From positions 1,178,001 to 1,242,000 of the forward strand of contig NZ_UHCT01000001.1 in NCBI RefSeq assembly GCF_900458435.1: 64,000 bases of DNA, in the 5' to 3' direction. Shown in pieces: positions 1-11,604 of this stretch. The notes beneath the pieces are model-generated. The model had not been told where the DNA came from, made no database searches, and worked only from the letters and a program-made list of their open reading frames with translations. Origin of the DNA: Staphylococcus carnosus. Its GTDB lineage: Bacteria > Bacillota > Bacilli > Staphylococcales > Staphylococcaceae. Positions within the stretch are counted from its first letter, which is position 1. The number at the start of each line of letters is the position of its first letter. The translations under genes and the position numbers were made by a program.

Positions 1-759
<759 letters not shown>

Positions 760-768
760 TTAACAATT

Positions 769-811
769 AGCAAAACGTCCGCAGATTTTTAATTTTTGCG
801 GACGTTTTGCT
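769..811. terminator. bidirectional terminator between ldh and mnmM
   Basis: Perfect 14-bp inverted repeat (arms 769-782 and 798-811) whose loop is A/T-rich. It lies between two convergent genes, so it probably stops transcription from both sides. Confidence 0.85.
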
Positions 812-821
812 CTGTTGTTTT

Positions 822-2340
<1,519 letters not shown>

Positions 2341-2608
2341 ATGACATTTTCCTTTCTATAAATTAATCCATTTTAAGATTTTACCATAATTTCAGTAGTT
2401 ATGTTTGAAGAGATTAAGATAAAAGGGTTTAATAACTCTTGCAAGTGTAGTATTATTTACTAGTTGCAAAAAATCACATTTAACTTAATTGGTTTACTTA
2501 GAAATTTTCGTTGCACTTCAATCGAGTGTATACGGAAATTTTCTTTGATTTTTTAATAAAAAATATGTCACATATATTCTAAAAATAGACAGAAAGCGGG
2601 TGTTGCAG

Positions 2609-3787
2609 ATGAACATGCCTAAAGAAGTATGGTGGCTTGTAATAGGTATGGCAATTAATATCACAGGGGCAAGTTTTTTGTGGCCTTTAAATACAATTTA
2701 TATGAGTCAAGAATTAGATAAAAGTTTGACTACAGCCGGAATAGTTTTGATGGTGAATTCGCTTGGGATGGTAGTTGGAAACTTATTAGGCGGAACATTA
2801 TTCGATAAACTAGGCGGTTTTAGAACTATCATGTTAGGGACAGTTATATGTTTATGTGCTACGACATTACTTAACTTTTTTCATGGATGGCCTTGGTATG
2901 CTGTATGGCTAGTAATGCTCGGATTCGGCGGGGGAATAATTATTCCTGCAATATATGCAATGGCTGGAGTAGTTTGGCCCAATGGAGGACGTCAAACATT
3001 CAACGCTATTTATTTAGCTCAAAATTTAGGCGTTGCATTCGGTGCAGCAATGGGCGGCTTCGTAGCAGAACTCAGTTTTAATTACATCTTTATCGCCAAT
3101 TTGTTAATGTATGTTTCATTCTTTATTGTTGCAGTCACACAATTCAATATTAAGTATAAAGGTAAAGTGAAAATACCAGATACAAATGAGTGGGCTGCTA
3201 AAAAGTATCGTAAACGATTTATAGCGCTTTTGCTACTTTGTGTCATGTTCGCAATTTGCTGGATTGCATACATCCAATGGGAAAGTACGATTGCTTCATT
3301 CACTCAAGAATTAAAAATTTCTATGAGCCAATATAGTTTGCTTTGGACTGTAAATGGTATCATGATTTTGGTAGCACAACCTTTAATATATCCAGTTATA
3401 CGCCTTTTAAAAGGAAACTTAAAAATGCAGATGCTTGTTGGTATTTTTGTATTTATTTTATCTTTCTTTATCACAAGTTTTGCAGAACAATTTTCAATAT
3501 TTATGGTCGGTATGATTATTCTCACATTAGGTGAAATGTTCGTATGGCCCGCTGTACCGACAATTGCAAATCAACTCGCACCAGAAGGTCGTCAAGGTTC
3601 GTACCAAGGTATTGTCAACTCAGCTTCAACTGTTGGTAAAGCCTTCGGTCCGTTAATTGGCGGTGTGTTGGTAGATACATTTAATATGCAGGTAATGTTT
3701 TTATCGATGATGGGACTGTTAGCAATTTCAATATTCTTCTTAATGATTTATGATAAAAACTTAGACAAAAAAGAGCTGAATAATTAA
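2609..3787 (+). CDS. MFS-family efflux transporter
   Basis: Major facilitator superfamily permease, 392 aa, with about twelve hydrophobic segments. The motif-A-like loop after the second helix reads GGTLFDKLGG, and a central hydrophilic stretch (about residues 187-205) separates the two halves. It is probably a drug or metabolite exporter in the cytoplasmic membrane; the substrate cannot be read from sequence. An upstream in-frame GTG exists at 2600. I chose the ATG at 2609 because AGAAAGCGGGTG (2591-2602) pairs with most of the 16S tail and leaves a normal 6-base gap. A terminator follows, so it is probably monocistronic. Confidence 0.85.
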   Translation: MNMPKEVWWLVIGMAINITGASFLWPLNTIYMSQELDKSLTTAGIVLMVNSLGMVVGNLLGGTLFDKLGGFRTIMLGTVICLCATTLLNFFHGWPWYAVWLVMLGFGGGIIIPAIYAMAGVVWPNGGRQTFNAIYLAQNLGVAFGAAMGGFVAELSFNYIFIANLLMYVSFFIVAVTQFNIKYKGKVKIPDTNEWAAKKYRKRFIALLLLCVMFAICWIAYIQWESTIASFTQELKISMSQYSLLWTVNGIMILVAQPLIYPVIRLLKGNLKMQMLVGIFVFILSFFITSFAEQFSIFMVGMIILTLGEMFVWPAVPTIANQLAPEGRQGSYQGIVNSASTVGKAFGPLIGGVLVDTFNMQVMFLSMMGLLAISIFFLMIYDKNLDKKELNN

Positions 3788-3800
3788 AATAATTAAAATT

Positions 3801-3839
3801 AACGTGTGTTTCTTATACAGAAAGAACGCACGTTTTTTT
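3801..3839 (+). terminator. terminator of the MFS gene
   Basis: Hairpin with arms about 3801-3814 and 3822-3834 (one G-U pair) followed by a run of seven T. Confidence 0.75.
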
Positions 3840-4010
3840 CTATTAAAAACCGAATGTCATATTCATTATGGCTTTAGTTAAAAACAAAGTTGTTAAAGTG
3901 ATCAAAACGTACAGAGTAAATCCTGAATGTTTTAAAAATAATATTACTTAAAACCGCTTAATATCGTTTAATATATTAATTGCATTGCCATAATCGATAA
4001 CGTTAAGAGC
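3840..4010. other. gene-free stretch before the leuS promoter
   Basis: About 170 bases of AT-rich sequence with many stops in all frames. I see no gene, ribosome site or strong hairpin in it. Confidence 0.6.
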
Positions 4011-4039
4011 TTGCATTTAAAGTGAGAATAAAATATAGT
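4011..4039 (+). promoter_or_regulatory. sigma-A promoter of leuS
   Basis: TTGCAT (4011-4016) and TATAGT (4034-4039) are separated by exactly 17 bases. They sit just upstream of the T-box leader. Confidence 0.7.
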
Positions 4040-4045
4040 AATAGA

Positions 4046-4270
4046 TGTATATGGAGTAGTAGTTTAAAAAACTCATGAAGAGAGCTAGTGGTCGGTGCGA
4101 ACTAGATGAGTCGTTTAAATGAACTTACCAACGAATAAATTTATGAATAATACAGCTCGAGCTATTATGGATGAGGTGCGTAGAAATACGAATGAAGGTG
4201 GTACCGCGGCAAATGTCGTCCTTCATAAGACAAAATCATAATGGTTTGGGTTGTATTTTTTATTGATTAG
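4046..4270 (+). ncRNA. T-box leader of leuS (Leu, specifier CUU)
   Basis: T-box riboswitch that senses uncharged tRNA-Leu. Stem I carries an AGAG box (4081-4084) and the GGTGCGA loop motif (4094-4100). The specifier loop reads GAA-CTT-A with the Leu codon CTT at 4124-4126. A stem III hairpin lies around 4145-4169. The T-box sequence GGTGGTACCGCGG runs 4197-4209, and AATGAAGG with CCTTCAT can form the antiterminator. Unlike the tyrS leader below, the competing terminator is weak: only short pairings are visible before the T-run at 4255-4261. Confidence 0.9.
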
Positions 4271-4281
4271 GAGGAAGCAAA

Positions 4282-6696
4282 GTGAGTTTTAATCATCAAG
4301 AAATTGAAAAGAAATGGCAAGATTATTGGGCAGATCATAAAACATTCAAAACAAATGATAATCTTGGCCAAAAGAAATTTTATGCTTTAGACATGTTCCC
4401 ATATCCTTCAGGTGCTGGATTGCATGTTGGACATCCAGAGGGGTATACAGCAACAGATATTATTTCTCGTTATAAACGTATGCAAGGATACAATGTATTA
4501 CATCCAATGGGATGGGATGCATTTGGTCTGCCTGCAGAGCAATATGCATTGAATACAGGAAATAATCCTCGTGAATTTACGAACCAAAATATTCAAACGT
4601 TTAAACGTCAAATTCAAGAATTAGGATTCAGTTATGATTGGGATCGTGAAGTCAATACAACAGATCCGGATTATTATAAATGGACTCAATGGATTTTTAT
4701 CCAGTTATATAATAAAGGTTTGGCTTATGTAGATGAAGTTGCAGTTAACTGGTGTCCAGAATTGAAAGCAGTTCTATCAAATGAAGAAGTTGTTGATGGT
4801 GTTTCTGAACGTGGCGGATATCCTGTATACCGCAGACCAATGCGTCAATGGGTACTGAAAATTACAGAGTATGCTGATCGTTTATTAGAAGATTTAGATG
4901 ATTTAGATTGGCCAGAATCCATCAAAGATATGCAACGTAACTGGATTGGTCGTTCAGAAGGGGCAAAAGTTGCTTTTGAAATTGAAGGTCGTCCTGAAAA
5001 AATCGAAGTATTTACTACAAGACCGGATACAATTTACGGAGCTTCATTTGCGGTATTGAGTCCGGAACATGAACTTGTAAATGAAATTACAACACCAGAA
5101 CACCAAGAAGAAGTCAAAGCATATCAAAAAGAAGCTTCCATGAAATCAGATTTAGAAAGAACTGATTTAGCAAAAGATAAATCTGGTGTATTCACAGGTG
5201 CTTATGCAATTAATCCATTATCTGGTGAAAGATTACCGATTTGGATTGCTGATTATGTATTGTCTTCATATGGTACGGGAGCTGTAATGGCTGTTCCTGC
5301 TCATGACGAACGTGATTATGAATTTGCTCAAAAATTTGATTTGCCTATTAAAGAAGTTATTGAAGGCGGAGATGTTTCAAAAGAAGCTTATACAGGCGAC
5401 GGTCCTCATATTAATTCAGGTGACTTAGATGGATTAAACAACGAAGAAGCCATTAAACGTGCAATTCAATTACTTGAAGAAAAAGGTGCCGGAGAGAAAA
5501 AAGTGAATTATAAATTGCGTGATTGGTTATTCAGCCGTCAACGTTATTGGGGCGAACCAATTCCTATCATTCACTGGGAAGATGGAACAATGACAACTGT
5601 ACCGACAGATGAATTGCCTTTATTGCTTCCTGAGACTGATTCAATTGAACCATCTGGAACAGGAGAATCTCCTTTAGCAAACATCGATGAATTTGTGAAT
5701 GTTGTAGATCCTGAAACAGGTATGAAAGGGCGCCGTGAAACAAATACAATGCCGCAATGGGCTGGAAGTTGCTGGTATTACTTGCGTTATATCGACCCGC
5801 ATAATGAAGAAATGTTGGCTGACCCTGAAAAATTAAAACATTGGTTGCCGGTGGATTTATATATCGGTGGTGTGGAACACGCTGTACTTCACTTGTTATA
5901 TGCTAGATTTTGGCATAAAGTGCTTTATGATATGGGCGTTGTACCTACTAAAGAACCATTCCAAAAATTATTCAACCAAGGTATGATTTTGGGTGAAGGT
6001 AATGAAAAAATGAGTAAATCTCGCGGTAATGTCGTTAACCCTGATGATATCGTGCGTTCACATGGTGCAGATACTTTAAGATTATATGAAATGTTTATGG
6101 GACCGCTTGATGCAGCGATTGCTTGGAGTGAAAAAGGATTAGATGGTTCTCGTCGTTTCTTAGATCGCGTATGGAGATTGCTTATTAATGAAGATGGTTC
6201 ATTAACATCGAAAGTTGTAGACACTGATGATAAATCATTGCAAAAAGTTTATAACCAAACTGTTAAAAAAGTGACAGAAGACTTTGAAACGCTTAACTTT
6301 AATACAGCTATCAGTCAATTAATGGTGTTCATCAATGAAAGTTATAAAGCAGAGCAATTGTACAAACCTTACGTTGAAGGATTTGTAAAAATGTTAGCAC
6401 CGATTGCACCTCACTTAGGTGAAGAGTTATGGTCAAAACTTGGTCATGATGAAACAATCACATACCAACCATGGCCTGATTATGATGAAGCCTTCCTTGT
6501 AGATGATGAAGTAGAAATCGTAATTCAAGTTAACGGTAAAGTAAGAGCAAAAGCATTTATCCCTAAAGATGCATCAAAAGAACAAATGGAAGACATTGCA
6601 TTGACAAATGAAAATGTTAAATTAGATATTGGGGATAAAGACATTAAGAAAGTGATTGCCGTTCCTCAAAAATTAGTCAATATTGTTGCAAAATAA
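4282..6696 (+). CDS. leuS: leucyl-tRNA synthetase
   Basis: Class I aminoacyl-tRNA synthetase of 804 aa, the usual bacterial length. The HIGH motif appears as HVGH (residues 48-51). The CP1 editing domain contains the threonine-rich TTRPDT stretch, and KMSKS is at 576-580. The tRNA-binding and C-terminal domains are complete. The start is GTG, placed by AGGAGG at 4269-4274 seven bases upstream. Expression is controlled by the T-box leader. The rhodanese gene follows 20 bases downstream and probably shares the transcript. Confidence 0.98.
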   Translation: MSFNHQEIEKKWQDYWADHKTFKTNDNLGQKKFYALDMFPYPSGAGLHVGHPEGYTATDIISRYKRMQGYNVLHPMGWDAFGLPAEQYALNTGNNPREFTNQNIQTFKRQIQELGFSYDWDREVNTTDPDYYKWTQWIFIQLYNKGLAYVDEVAVNWCPELKAVLSNEEVVDGVSERGGYPVYRRPMRQWVLKITEYADRLLEDLDDLDWPESIKDMQRNWIGRSEGAKVAFEIEGRPEKIEVFTTRPDTIYGASFAVLSPEHELVNEITTPEHQEEVKAYQKEASMKSDLERTDLAKDKSGVFTGAYAINPLSGERLPIWIADYVLSSYGTGAVMAVPAHDERDYEFAQKFDLPIKEVIEGGDVSKEAYTGDGPHINSGDLDGLNNEEAIKRAIQLLEEKGAGEKKVNYKLRDWLFSRQRYWGEPIPIIHWEDGTMTTVPTDELPLLLPETDSIEPSGTGESPLANIDEFVNVVDPETGMKGRRETNTMPQWAGSCWYYLRYIDPHNEEMLADPEKLKHWLPVDLYIGGVEHAVLHLLYARFWHKVLYDMGVVPTKEPFQKLFNQGMILGEGNEKMSKSRGNVVNPDDIVRSHGADTLRLYEMFMGPLDAAIAWSEKGLDGSRRFLDRVWRLLINEDGSLTSKVVDTDDKSLQKVYNQTVKKVTEDFETLNFNTAISQLMVFINESYKAEQLYKPYVEGFVKMLAPIAPHLGEELWSKLGHDETITYQPWPDYDEAFLVDDEVEIVIQVNGKVRAKAFIPKDASKEQMEDIALTNENVKLDIGDKDIKKVIAVPQKLVNIVAK

Positions 6697-6716
6697 TTAA
6701 GGAAGGGGAAATAAAA

Positions 6717-7034
6717 ATGGAATCTATTACTACGGATGAATTAAAAAAGAAAATATTAGATCATTCACCGGTACATGTTGTGGATGTAAGAACAGATGAG
6801 GAAACTGCTACTGGCATTATTCCGAATGCCACTACAATTCCTATGGATCAAATTCCAGAACATTTAGATGACTTTAATGATCACGATACGTATTACTTTA
6901 TTTGTGCTGCAGGTGTAAGAAGCGGCAGAATAGTTGAATATTTGAATCAACATAAACCTGAAGTGCATGCAGTGAATGTCGAAGGCGGCATGAAAGCATG
7001 GGGAGACGAAGGTCTAGAAATAGATAGTATTTAA
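6717..7034 (+). CDS. rhodanese-domain protein (YtwF-like)
   Basis: Single rhodanese domain of 105 aa with no signal peptide, so it is cytosolic. The active-site loop ICAAGVRSGR places the sulfur-carrying Cys at residue 63. Such small rhodaneses relay persulfide sulfur; the partner here is unknown. It follows leuS closely with its own AAGGAAGGGG ribosome site, as the homologous gene does near leuS in B. subtilis. Confidence 0.88.
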   Translation: MESITTDELKKKILDHSPVHVVDVRTDEETATGIIPNATTIPMDQIPEHLDDFNDHDTYYFICAAGVRSGRIVEYLNQHKPEVHAVNVEGGMKAWGDEGLEIDSI

Positions 7035-7042
7035 TTAAAATT

Positions 7043-7083
7043 TGAGCCGAGTCAGTTATCAACTGGCCCGGCTCATTTTTATA
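7043..7083. terminator. terminator between the rhodanese gene and the flavoprotein gene
   Basis: GC-rich hairpin beginning TGAGCCG and ending CGGCTCA, followed by TTTTT on the plus strand. The minus-strand side is also T-rich, so it may serve both convergent genes. Confidence 0.8.
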
Positions 7084-7090
7084 TTGATTT

Positions 7091-8347
7091 TTAATTTTGA
7101 TAGATACCAGCATTCATTCCAGAAACACGTCCTGTAACTAATGCACTAGTGATATTATATCCACCAGTATAGCCGTGGATATCTAAAACTTCACCACATA
7201 AAAATAATCCAGAGGTTTTTTTAGACATCATTGTATGAGGTTCTATTTCTTTTATGGAGACACCGCCGCCTGTTACAAATGCTTTTTCAATCGACAAAGT
7301 CCCGTTAACTGTAAAGGTAAATGATTTAAACAGATGTGCGATTTCTGCAATTTGTTGATTTGAGATATGATGTCCTGTTGTTTCTTCTTCGATTCCTGCT
7401 TGTTCTAAAATGAAATTGAGATAACGTTCTTCAATCATTCCTCGCAAACTGTTTTTGATATATTTATCAGGTGTTTCGTGTATTTGCTTTTTAATTCTGT
7501 TTTGCAATTCATTTTCTTTTTCATCTGGGAAGACGTCTAGCTTCATTTGTATTTCTTGCTTTTTCTGAGACTTTTGTTCTTTATAAACAAACTGACTGCA
7601 TCTAAGTGCACCAGGTCCGCTTACGCCAAAATGTGTAAAGAGCATGTCCATACGATGCGTAATGCGCGGTTTTCCGTTTTTCCGTAATACAGATAAAGAT
7701 ACATCTTTAAGGCTTAATCCTTTTAAAGTTTTTCTGATAATAAATGGTTCTTTAGATGTAATAGGTACTTCGGTTGGAAAAAGTTCTGTTATTGTATGTC
7801 CCAATTCTTTTGCGAATTTATAACCGTCTCCAGTTGAGCCAGTTTGAGGTACGCTTGTACCGCCTGTGGCAATTACGACTGTTTTAGAAGTGTATTCATT
7901 GCCTTCAGCATCGATAATTATGAAGTGATCATCTGACTTTTTGATAGTTTTGATTGCGGTTTCTTCTAACACTTCTACGTTATTGGTTGATAACTCATTT
8001 ATCAGTGCATCGACTACATCTTGAGCACGGTTAGACACAGGGAACATTCGGCCATGATCTTCTTCTTTTAATTGAACACCACGTGATTCAAAAAATTCAA
8101 TAATGGATTCATTATCAAAGACTGAAAAGGGGCTGTAGAGGAATTTGCCATTCCCAGGTATATGGCGAATAATTTCATCATAGGGCAGACGATTTGTAAC
8201 GTTACAACGACCACCGCCAGAAATTTTCAGTTTTCTGCCAAGTCCTTTTTTCTTTTCTATTAATAATACTTTGTCTGAATGTTGACTGGCCGCAGCAGCA
8301 GACATCAAACCACTAGGACCACCGCCGATTACAATTGTTTGATACAT
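7091..8347 (-). CDS. HI0933/YtfP-family FAD-dependent oxidoreductase
   Basis: Flavoprotein of the YhiN/HI0933 family, 418 aa from this start. The N-terminal dinucleotide fold reads TIVIGGGPSGLMSA, the central ISGGGRCNVTN signature is present, and the C-terminal FAD-binding part contains VTGGGVSIKEI and SGLFLCGEVLDIHGYTGGYN. The physiological substrate of the family is unknown to me. The start at MYQTIVIGG matches the usual distance to the Rossmann fold, but no ribosome site precedes it. An in-frame ATG lies 8 codons upstream (8371), and the only strong AAAGGAGG is at about 8396-8403, too far from either. See findings. Confidence 0.85.
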   Translation of the reverse strand: MYQTIVIGGGPSGLMSAAAASQHSDKVLLIEKKKGLGRKLKISGGGRCNVTNRLPYDEIIRHIPGNGKFLYSPFSVFDNESIIEFFESRGVQLKEEDHGRMFPVSNRAQDVVDALINELSTNNVEVLEETAIKTIKKSDDHFIIIDAEGNEYTSKTVVIATGGTSVPQTGSTGDGYKFAKELGHTITELFPTEVPITSKEPFIIRKTLKGLSLKDVSLSVLRKNGKPRITHRMDMLFTHFGVSGPGALRCSQFVYKEQKSQKKQEIQMKLDVFPDEKENELQNRIKKQIHETPDKYIKNSLRGMIEERYLNFILEQAGIEEETTGHHISNQQIAEIAHLFKSFTFTVNGTLSIEKAFVTGGGVSIKEIEPHTMMSKKTSGLFLCGEVLDIHGYTGGYNITSALVTGRVSGMNAGIYQN

Positions 8348-8628
8348 ATTTAGATAATACACAATCTGCATAAAACAGTTGGATATGTGTATTTTGCCTC
8401 CTTTAAATTTGATTTTTATAATGAAAATGCGTTAACGTAAGTTTTCGAATGTATAAATGATTTACTTTACTGTTATATTATGGCATAGTCAAAACTGTTG
8501 TTTAATTCTTTGAATTTTCATTTCTGTTAAGGCTATTTTAGGCTATAATACATATGAAAAAAAGTAGTTGCCAACAAATGTTGGTGGTAAAATAAAATTA
8601 AATCTTAATATCAGATAGGAAGAGTGTC

Positions 8629-10263
8629 ATGAATGAAAGTCAAGAACTAGTAAGAGGGACCTTTCTACTTACACTGAGTATATTGATTACCAAAATACTT
8701 GGTGTGCTCTTTATTATACCGTTCTATGCAATTATAGGCGGTGAAGAGAATTTGGCCCCATTCAACTATGCATATGCGCCTTATAATATCGCAATTGCAG
8801 TGGCAACAGCTGGTGTACCATTAGCCGCTTCTAAATATGTTGCCAAGTACAATGCATTAGGCGCGTATCACGTCAGTCAGAAATTATATCGCTCAAGTTT
8901 TATAGTGATGAGTATTACAGGTGTGTTAGGTTTTATTATTCTATATGCCTTATCACCAATGATTGCTACTTTAACATTAGCACATGAATCTAATGTTAAA
9001 GGCGGTTGGACTGTTGCCGACATCACTTGGATTATTAGAATTATCAGTATGGTAGTTATTTTTATCCCATTGCTCGCAACATGGCGCGGAGTGTTTCAAG
9101 GTTATAAATCAATGGGACCAACAGCGGTTTCGGAAGTTACAGAACAAATTGCACGTATTATCTTTATTTTAGTTGGAAGCTATCTCGTTTTAAATGTCTT
9201 CCATGGTTCTGTTTTATTAGCCAATGGTGTCGCAACGTTCGCCGCTGCAATCGGTGCAATTGCGGGTATCTTAACCCTTTGGTATTATTGGCGAAAAAGA
9301 AAACCATTTATTGATGAAATGACTGCTTCAGATCATACTGGGATTGATGTACCTTATACACAAATGTATAAAGAAATCATTTCATACAGTATTCCGTTTG
9401 TCATCGTGAGTTTGAACTTCCCATTATTTAACATCGTAGACCAATTAACACATAATAACGCATTAGATATTGCAGGAGTACCACAACAACTTCATGATTA
9501 TTTCTTTACAATTCTTAATATGACAACGAATAAAATTGTAATGATTCCAACATCATTAGCAGCAGGTTTTGCCATTAGTTTGATTCCATATATTACAAAG
9601 ACATATGAATCTGGCCAATTACATGAGATGCATAGACAAATTCGTACATCACTTGGTGTGCTGATGTTTATTACAGTACCAGCAAGTTTAGGAATTATGG
9701 CACTTTCATCACCGTTGTATACAGTGTTCTATAGTTACAATGGCGATGGCAGCATGTTGTTATTTTATTATGCACCAGTCGCTATCTTAATTTCGTTATT
9801 AAGTATTACGGCTTCTATGTTGCAAGGTATTGATAAACAAAAATTGACAGTATTTGTGATTGTTGCAGCTGTTGTTTTAAAAGCAGTATTAAATATTCCG
9901 TTAATTGTAGCATTCCATACAGCGGGGGCAATTTTAAGTACTGCAATTGCACTGTTGTTTGCTAATATTTGCAACTTTATCATACTGAAAAAATACGCTA
10001 AGTTCACTTTTACAGAAACATTTATTCAATTCGCTAAAATATTCATCTATGGTTTCATTATGATGATTGGTGTTGAATTAACATTTTGGTTATTGCAATT
10101 ATTTATTTCACCGCAATCAAAAATCGGCAGTTTAATTATTCTCTTAGCAGGTGTCATTGTAGGTGTAGTTATCTATGGAGGTATCACATTGAAAACAAGA
10201 TTAGCTGATCAATTCTTAGGTGATTTGCCTGGTAAAATTCGTAGAAAGTTAAGAATTTCATAA
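8629..10263 (+). CDS. murJ: lipid II flippase MurJ (YtgP-type, MATE/MVF fold)
   Basis: Polytopic membrane protein of 544 aa with about fourteen hydrophobic helices, in the polysaccharide-flippase/MVF family. The B. subtilis YtgP relative serves as MurJ and moves lipid II across the membrane for wall synthesis. Staphylococcal MurJ is encoded next to leuS, which agrees with this position. The N-terminal RGTFLLTLSILITKILG stretch is typical. Its TAA stop overlaps the ATG of the next gene by one base, implying translational coupling. The SpoVB branch of the family is the main alternative name. Confidence 0.85.
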   Translation: MNESQELVRGTFLLTLSILITKILGVLFIIPFYAIIGGEENLAPFNYAYAPYNIAIAVATAGVPLAASKYVAKYNALGAYHVSQKLYRSSFIVMSITGVLGFIILYALSPMIATLTLAHESNVKGGWTVADITWIIRIISMVVIFIPLLATWRGVFQGYKSMGPTAVSEVTEQIARIIFILVGSYLVLNVFHGSVLLANGVATFAAAIGAIAGILTLWYYWRKRKPFIDEMTASDHTGIDVPYTQMYKEIISYSIPFVIVSLNFPLFNIVDQLTHNNALDIAGVPQQLHDYFFTILNMTTNKIVMIPTSLAAGFAISLIPYITKTYESGQLHEMHRQIRTSLGVLMFITVPASLGIMALSSPLYTVFYSYNGDGSMLLFYYAPVAILISLLSITASMLQGIDKQKLTVFVIVAAVVLKAVLNIPLIVAFHTAGAILSTAIALLFANICNFIILKKYAKFTFTETFIQFAKIFIYGFIMMIGVELTFWLLQLFISPQSKIGSLIILLAGVIVGVVIYGGITLKTRLADQFLGDLPGKIRRKLRIS

Positions 10264-10958
10264 TGCGGCTTGATAAATATTTAGCTAACATGGGTGTTGG
10301 CACACGCAGTGAAGTGAAACAGTTATTAAAGAAAAATAAAGTTCAAGTGAACGGGAAAAATGAAAAGCAGAGTAAAGCGCATATTAATCCCGATACTGAT
10401 GAAATCACAGTGGATGGCAACTTGATAGAGTATGTGGATAAAGTTTATATTATGTTGAATAAACCAGCAGGTTATATTTCTGCTACGGAAGATGAAGAAC
10501 AATCTACCATCGTGAGTTTGATTAAAGACTTTCAGCACATGAAAATTTTCCCAGTCGGAAGACTAGACAAAGATACTGAAGGGTTGATATTGTTAACCAA
10601 CGATGGTCAATTTAATCATGACATCATGAGCCCGAATAAACATGTTTCTAAAATTTATCGTGTGGAAGCAAAAAATCCAATCACAGATGATGATATTAAG
10701 CAATTTGCTGAAGGTGTTGAATTATCTGATGGTAAAACTAAACCAGCACAATTGGAGCGTACAGAGAATGAAAAAGTAGCATTTGTTTCAATTCGAGAAG
10801 GTCGTTACCATCAAGTAAAAAGGATGTTTCATGCCATCGATAATGAGGTACTGAATTTAAAGCGGGTTCAAATTGGAAAACTCAAACTGGATTCTAATCT
10901 TCCTAAAGGTTCCTATAGAGAACTCACACAAGAAGAAATAGAATTAGTGAAACAATAA
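10263..10958 (+). CDS. rsuA: 16S rRNA pseudouridine synthase, RsuA family (YtzG)
   Basis: Protein of 231 aa with an N-terminal S4 RNA-binding domain (about residues 1-60) and a pseudouridine synthase core. The catalytic motif GRLDKDTEGLILLTNDG supplies the essential Asp. RsuA family members isomerise a single uridine in small-subunit rRNA; the exact site is inferred from the family. It overlaps the murJ stop by one base. Confidence 0.85.
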   Translation: MRLDKYLANMGVGTRSEVKQLLKKNKVQVNGKNEKQSKAHINPDTDEITVDGNLIEYVDKVYIMLNKPAGYISATEDEEQSTIVSLIKDFQHMKIFPVGRLDKDTEGLILLTNDGQFNHDIMSPNKHVSKIYRVEAKNPITDDDIKQFAEGVELSDGKTKPAQLERTENEKVAFVSIREGRYHQVKRMFHAIDNEVLNLKRVQIGKLKLDSNLPKGSYRELTQEEIELVKQ

Positions 10959-10976
10959 AAAGTGAAGGTGATAGTT

Positions 10977-11399
10977 ATGGCAAAAGGAAGTAATTTTTTA
11001 AAAGCAGTTGTAGGTATTGGTGCAGCAGCTGCAGCAGTTTTATTAACAAGAAAAGACAGCAGAGAAAAATTAAAAAATGAATATGATAAATATAAAGAGA
11101 ACCCTGAATCTTATAAACAAAACGCAAAAGATTTAGCTTCTCAAATCGCATCAAATGCATCGGAAACTTTTAATGAAGTTAAAGAAAATCCTAAAGAATA
11201 TGCAGAAAAAGTAAAACAAGATCCTAAAGGATTTGTAAAAGAACAAAAAGAACGTTTCAGTAATGGAAATCAAGATGCTTCAGCACCTACTTTAGATGAT
11301 GCAAAGCAATCTGATGAACCAAGACATAATATCAGAATTGTAACTGATGAAGATTTAAAGAATAATGAAAATAAATCTTCTGATAATGACACAAAATAA
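10977..11399 (+). CDS. small YtxH-like membrane-anchored protein
   Basis: Protein of 140 aa, chosen to start at ATG 10977 because GAAGGTG (10964-10970) lies six bases before it; a GTG at 10962 overlaps that site and is unlikely. Residues 7-24 are a short Ala/Val-rich hydrophobic segment, followed by a charged region that should be helical. Three K[EQ][ND]Px-aromatic repeats are visible: KENPESY (40-46), KENPKEY (69-75) and KQDPKGF (80-86). The C-terminus is acidic and disordered. It probably lies along the inner face of the membrane. Function is unknown. A second, larger YtxH protein is encoded near 26 kb. Confidence 0.75.
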   Translation: MAKGSNFLKAVVGIGAAAAAVLLTRKDSREKLKNEYDKYKENPESYKQNAKDLASQIASNASETFNEVKENPKEYAEKVKQDPKGFVKEQKERFSNGNQDASAPTLDDAKQSDEPRHNIRIVTDEDLKNNENKSSDNDTK

Positions 11400-11410
11400 T
11401 ATGATATCAC

Positions 11411-11446
11411 AGCGCCTTAGTTTTAATAGCTAAGGCACTTTTTTTA
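11411..11446 (+). terminator. terminator of the murJ-rsuA-ytxH-like operon
   Basis: GCCTTAG / CTAAGGC stem followed by a T-run of seven. Confidence 0.75.
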
Positions 11447-11604
11447 TACTTAAAACTCGAAATTTAAAATTTAATCTTATAAATCCTTTCAAATCAGGCT
11501 TGGATAAAATTGACAGAAAATTTATTGAGTTACTACTGTTGTTTGAGAATTAGTTAGGGTAAAATAGAGAGTGAACTAAAAATTGAGAAGGAAGTTGATC
11601 ACGA

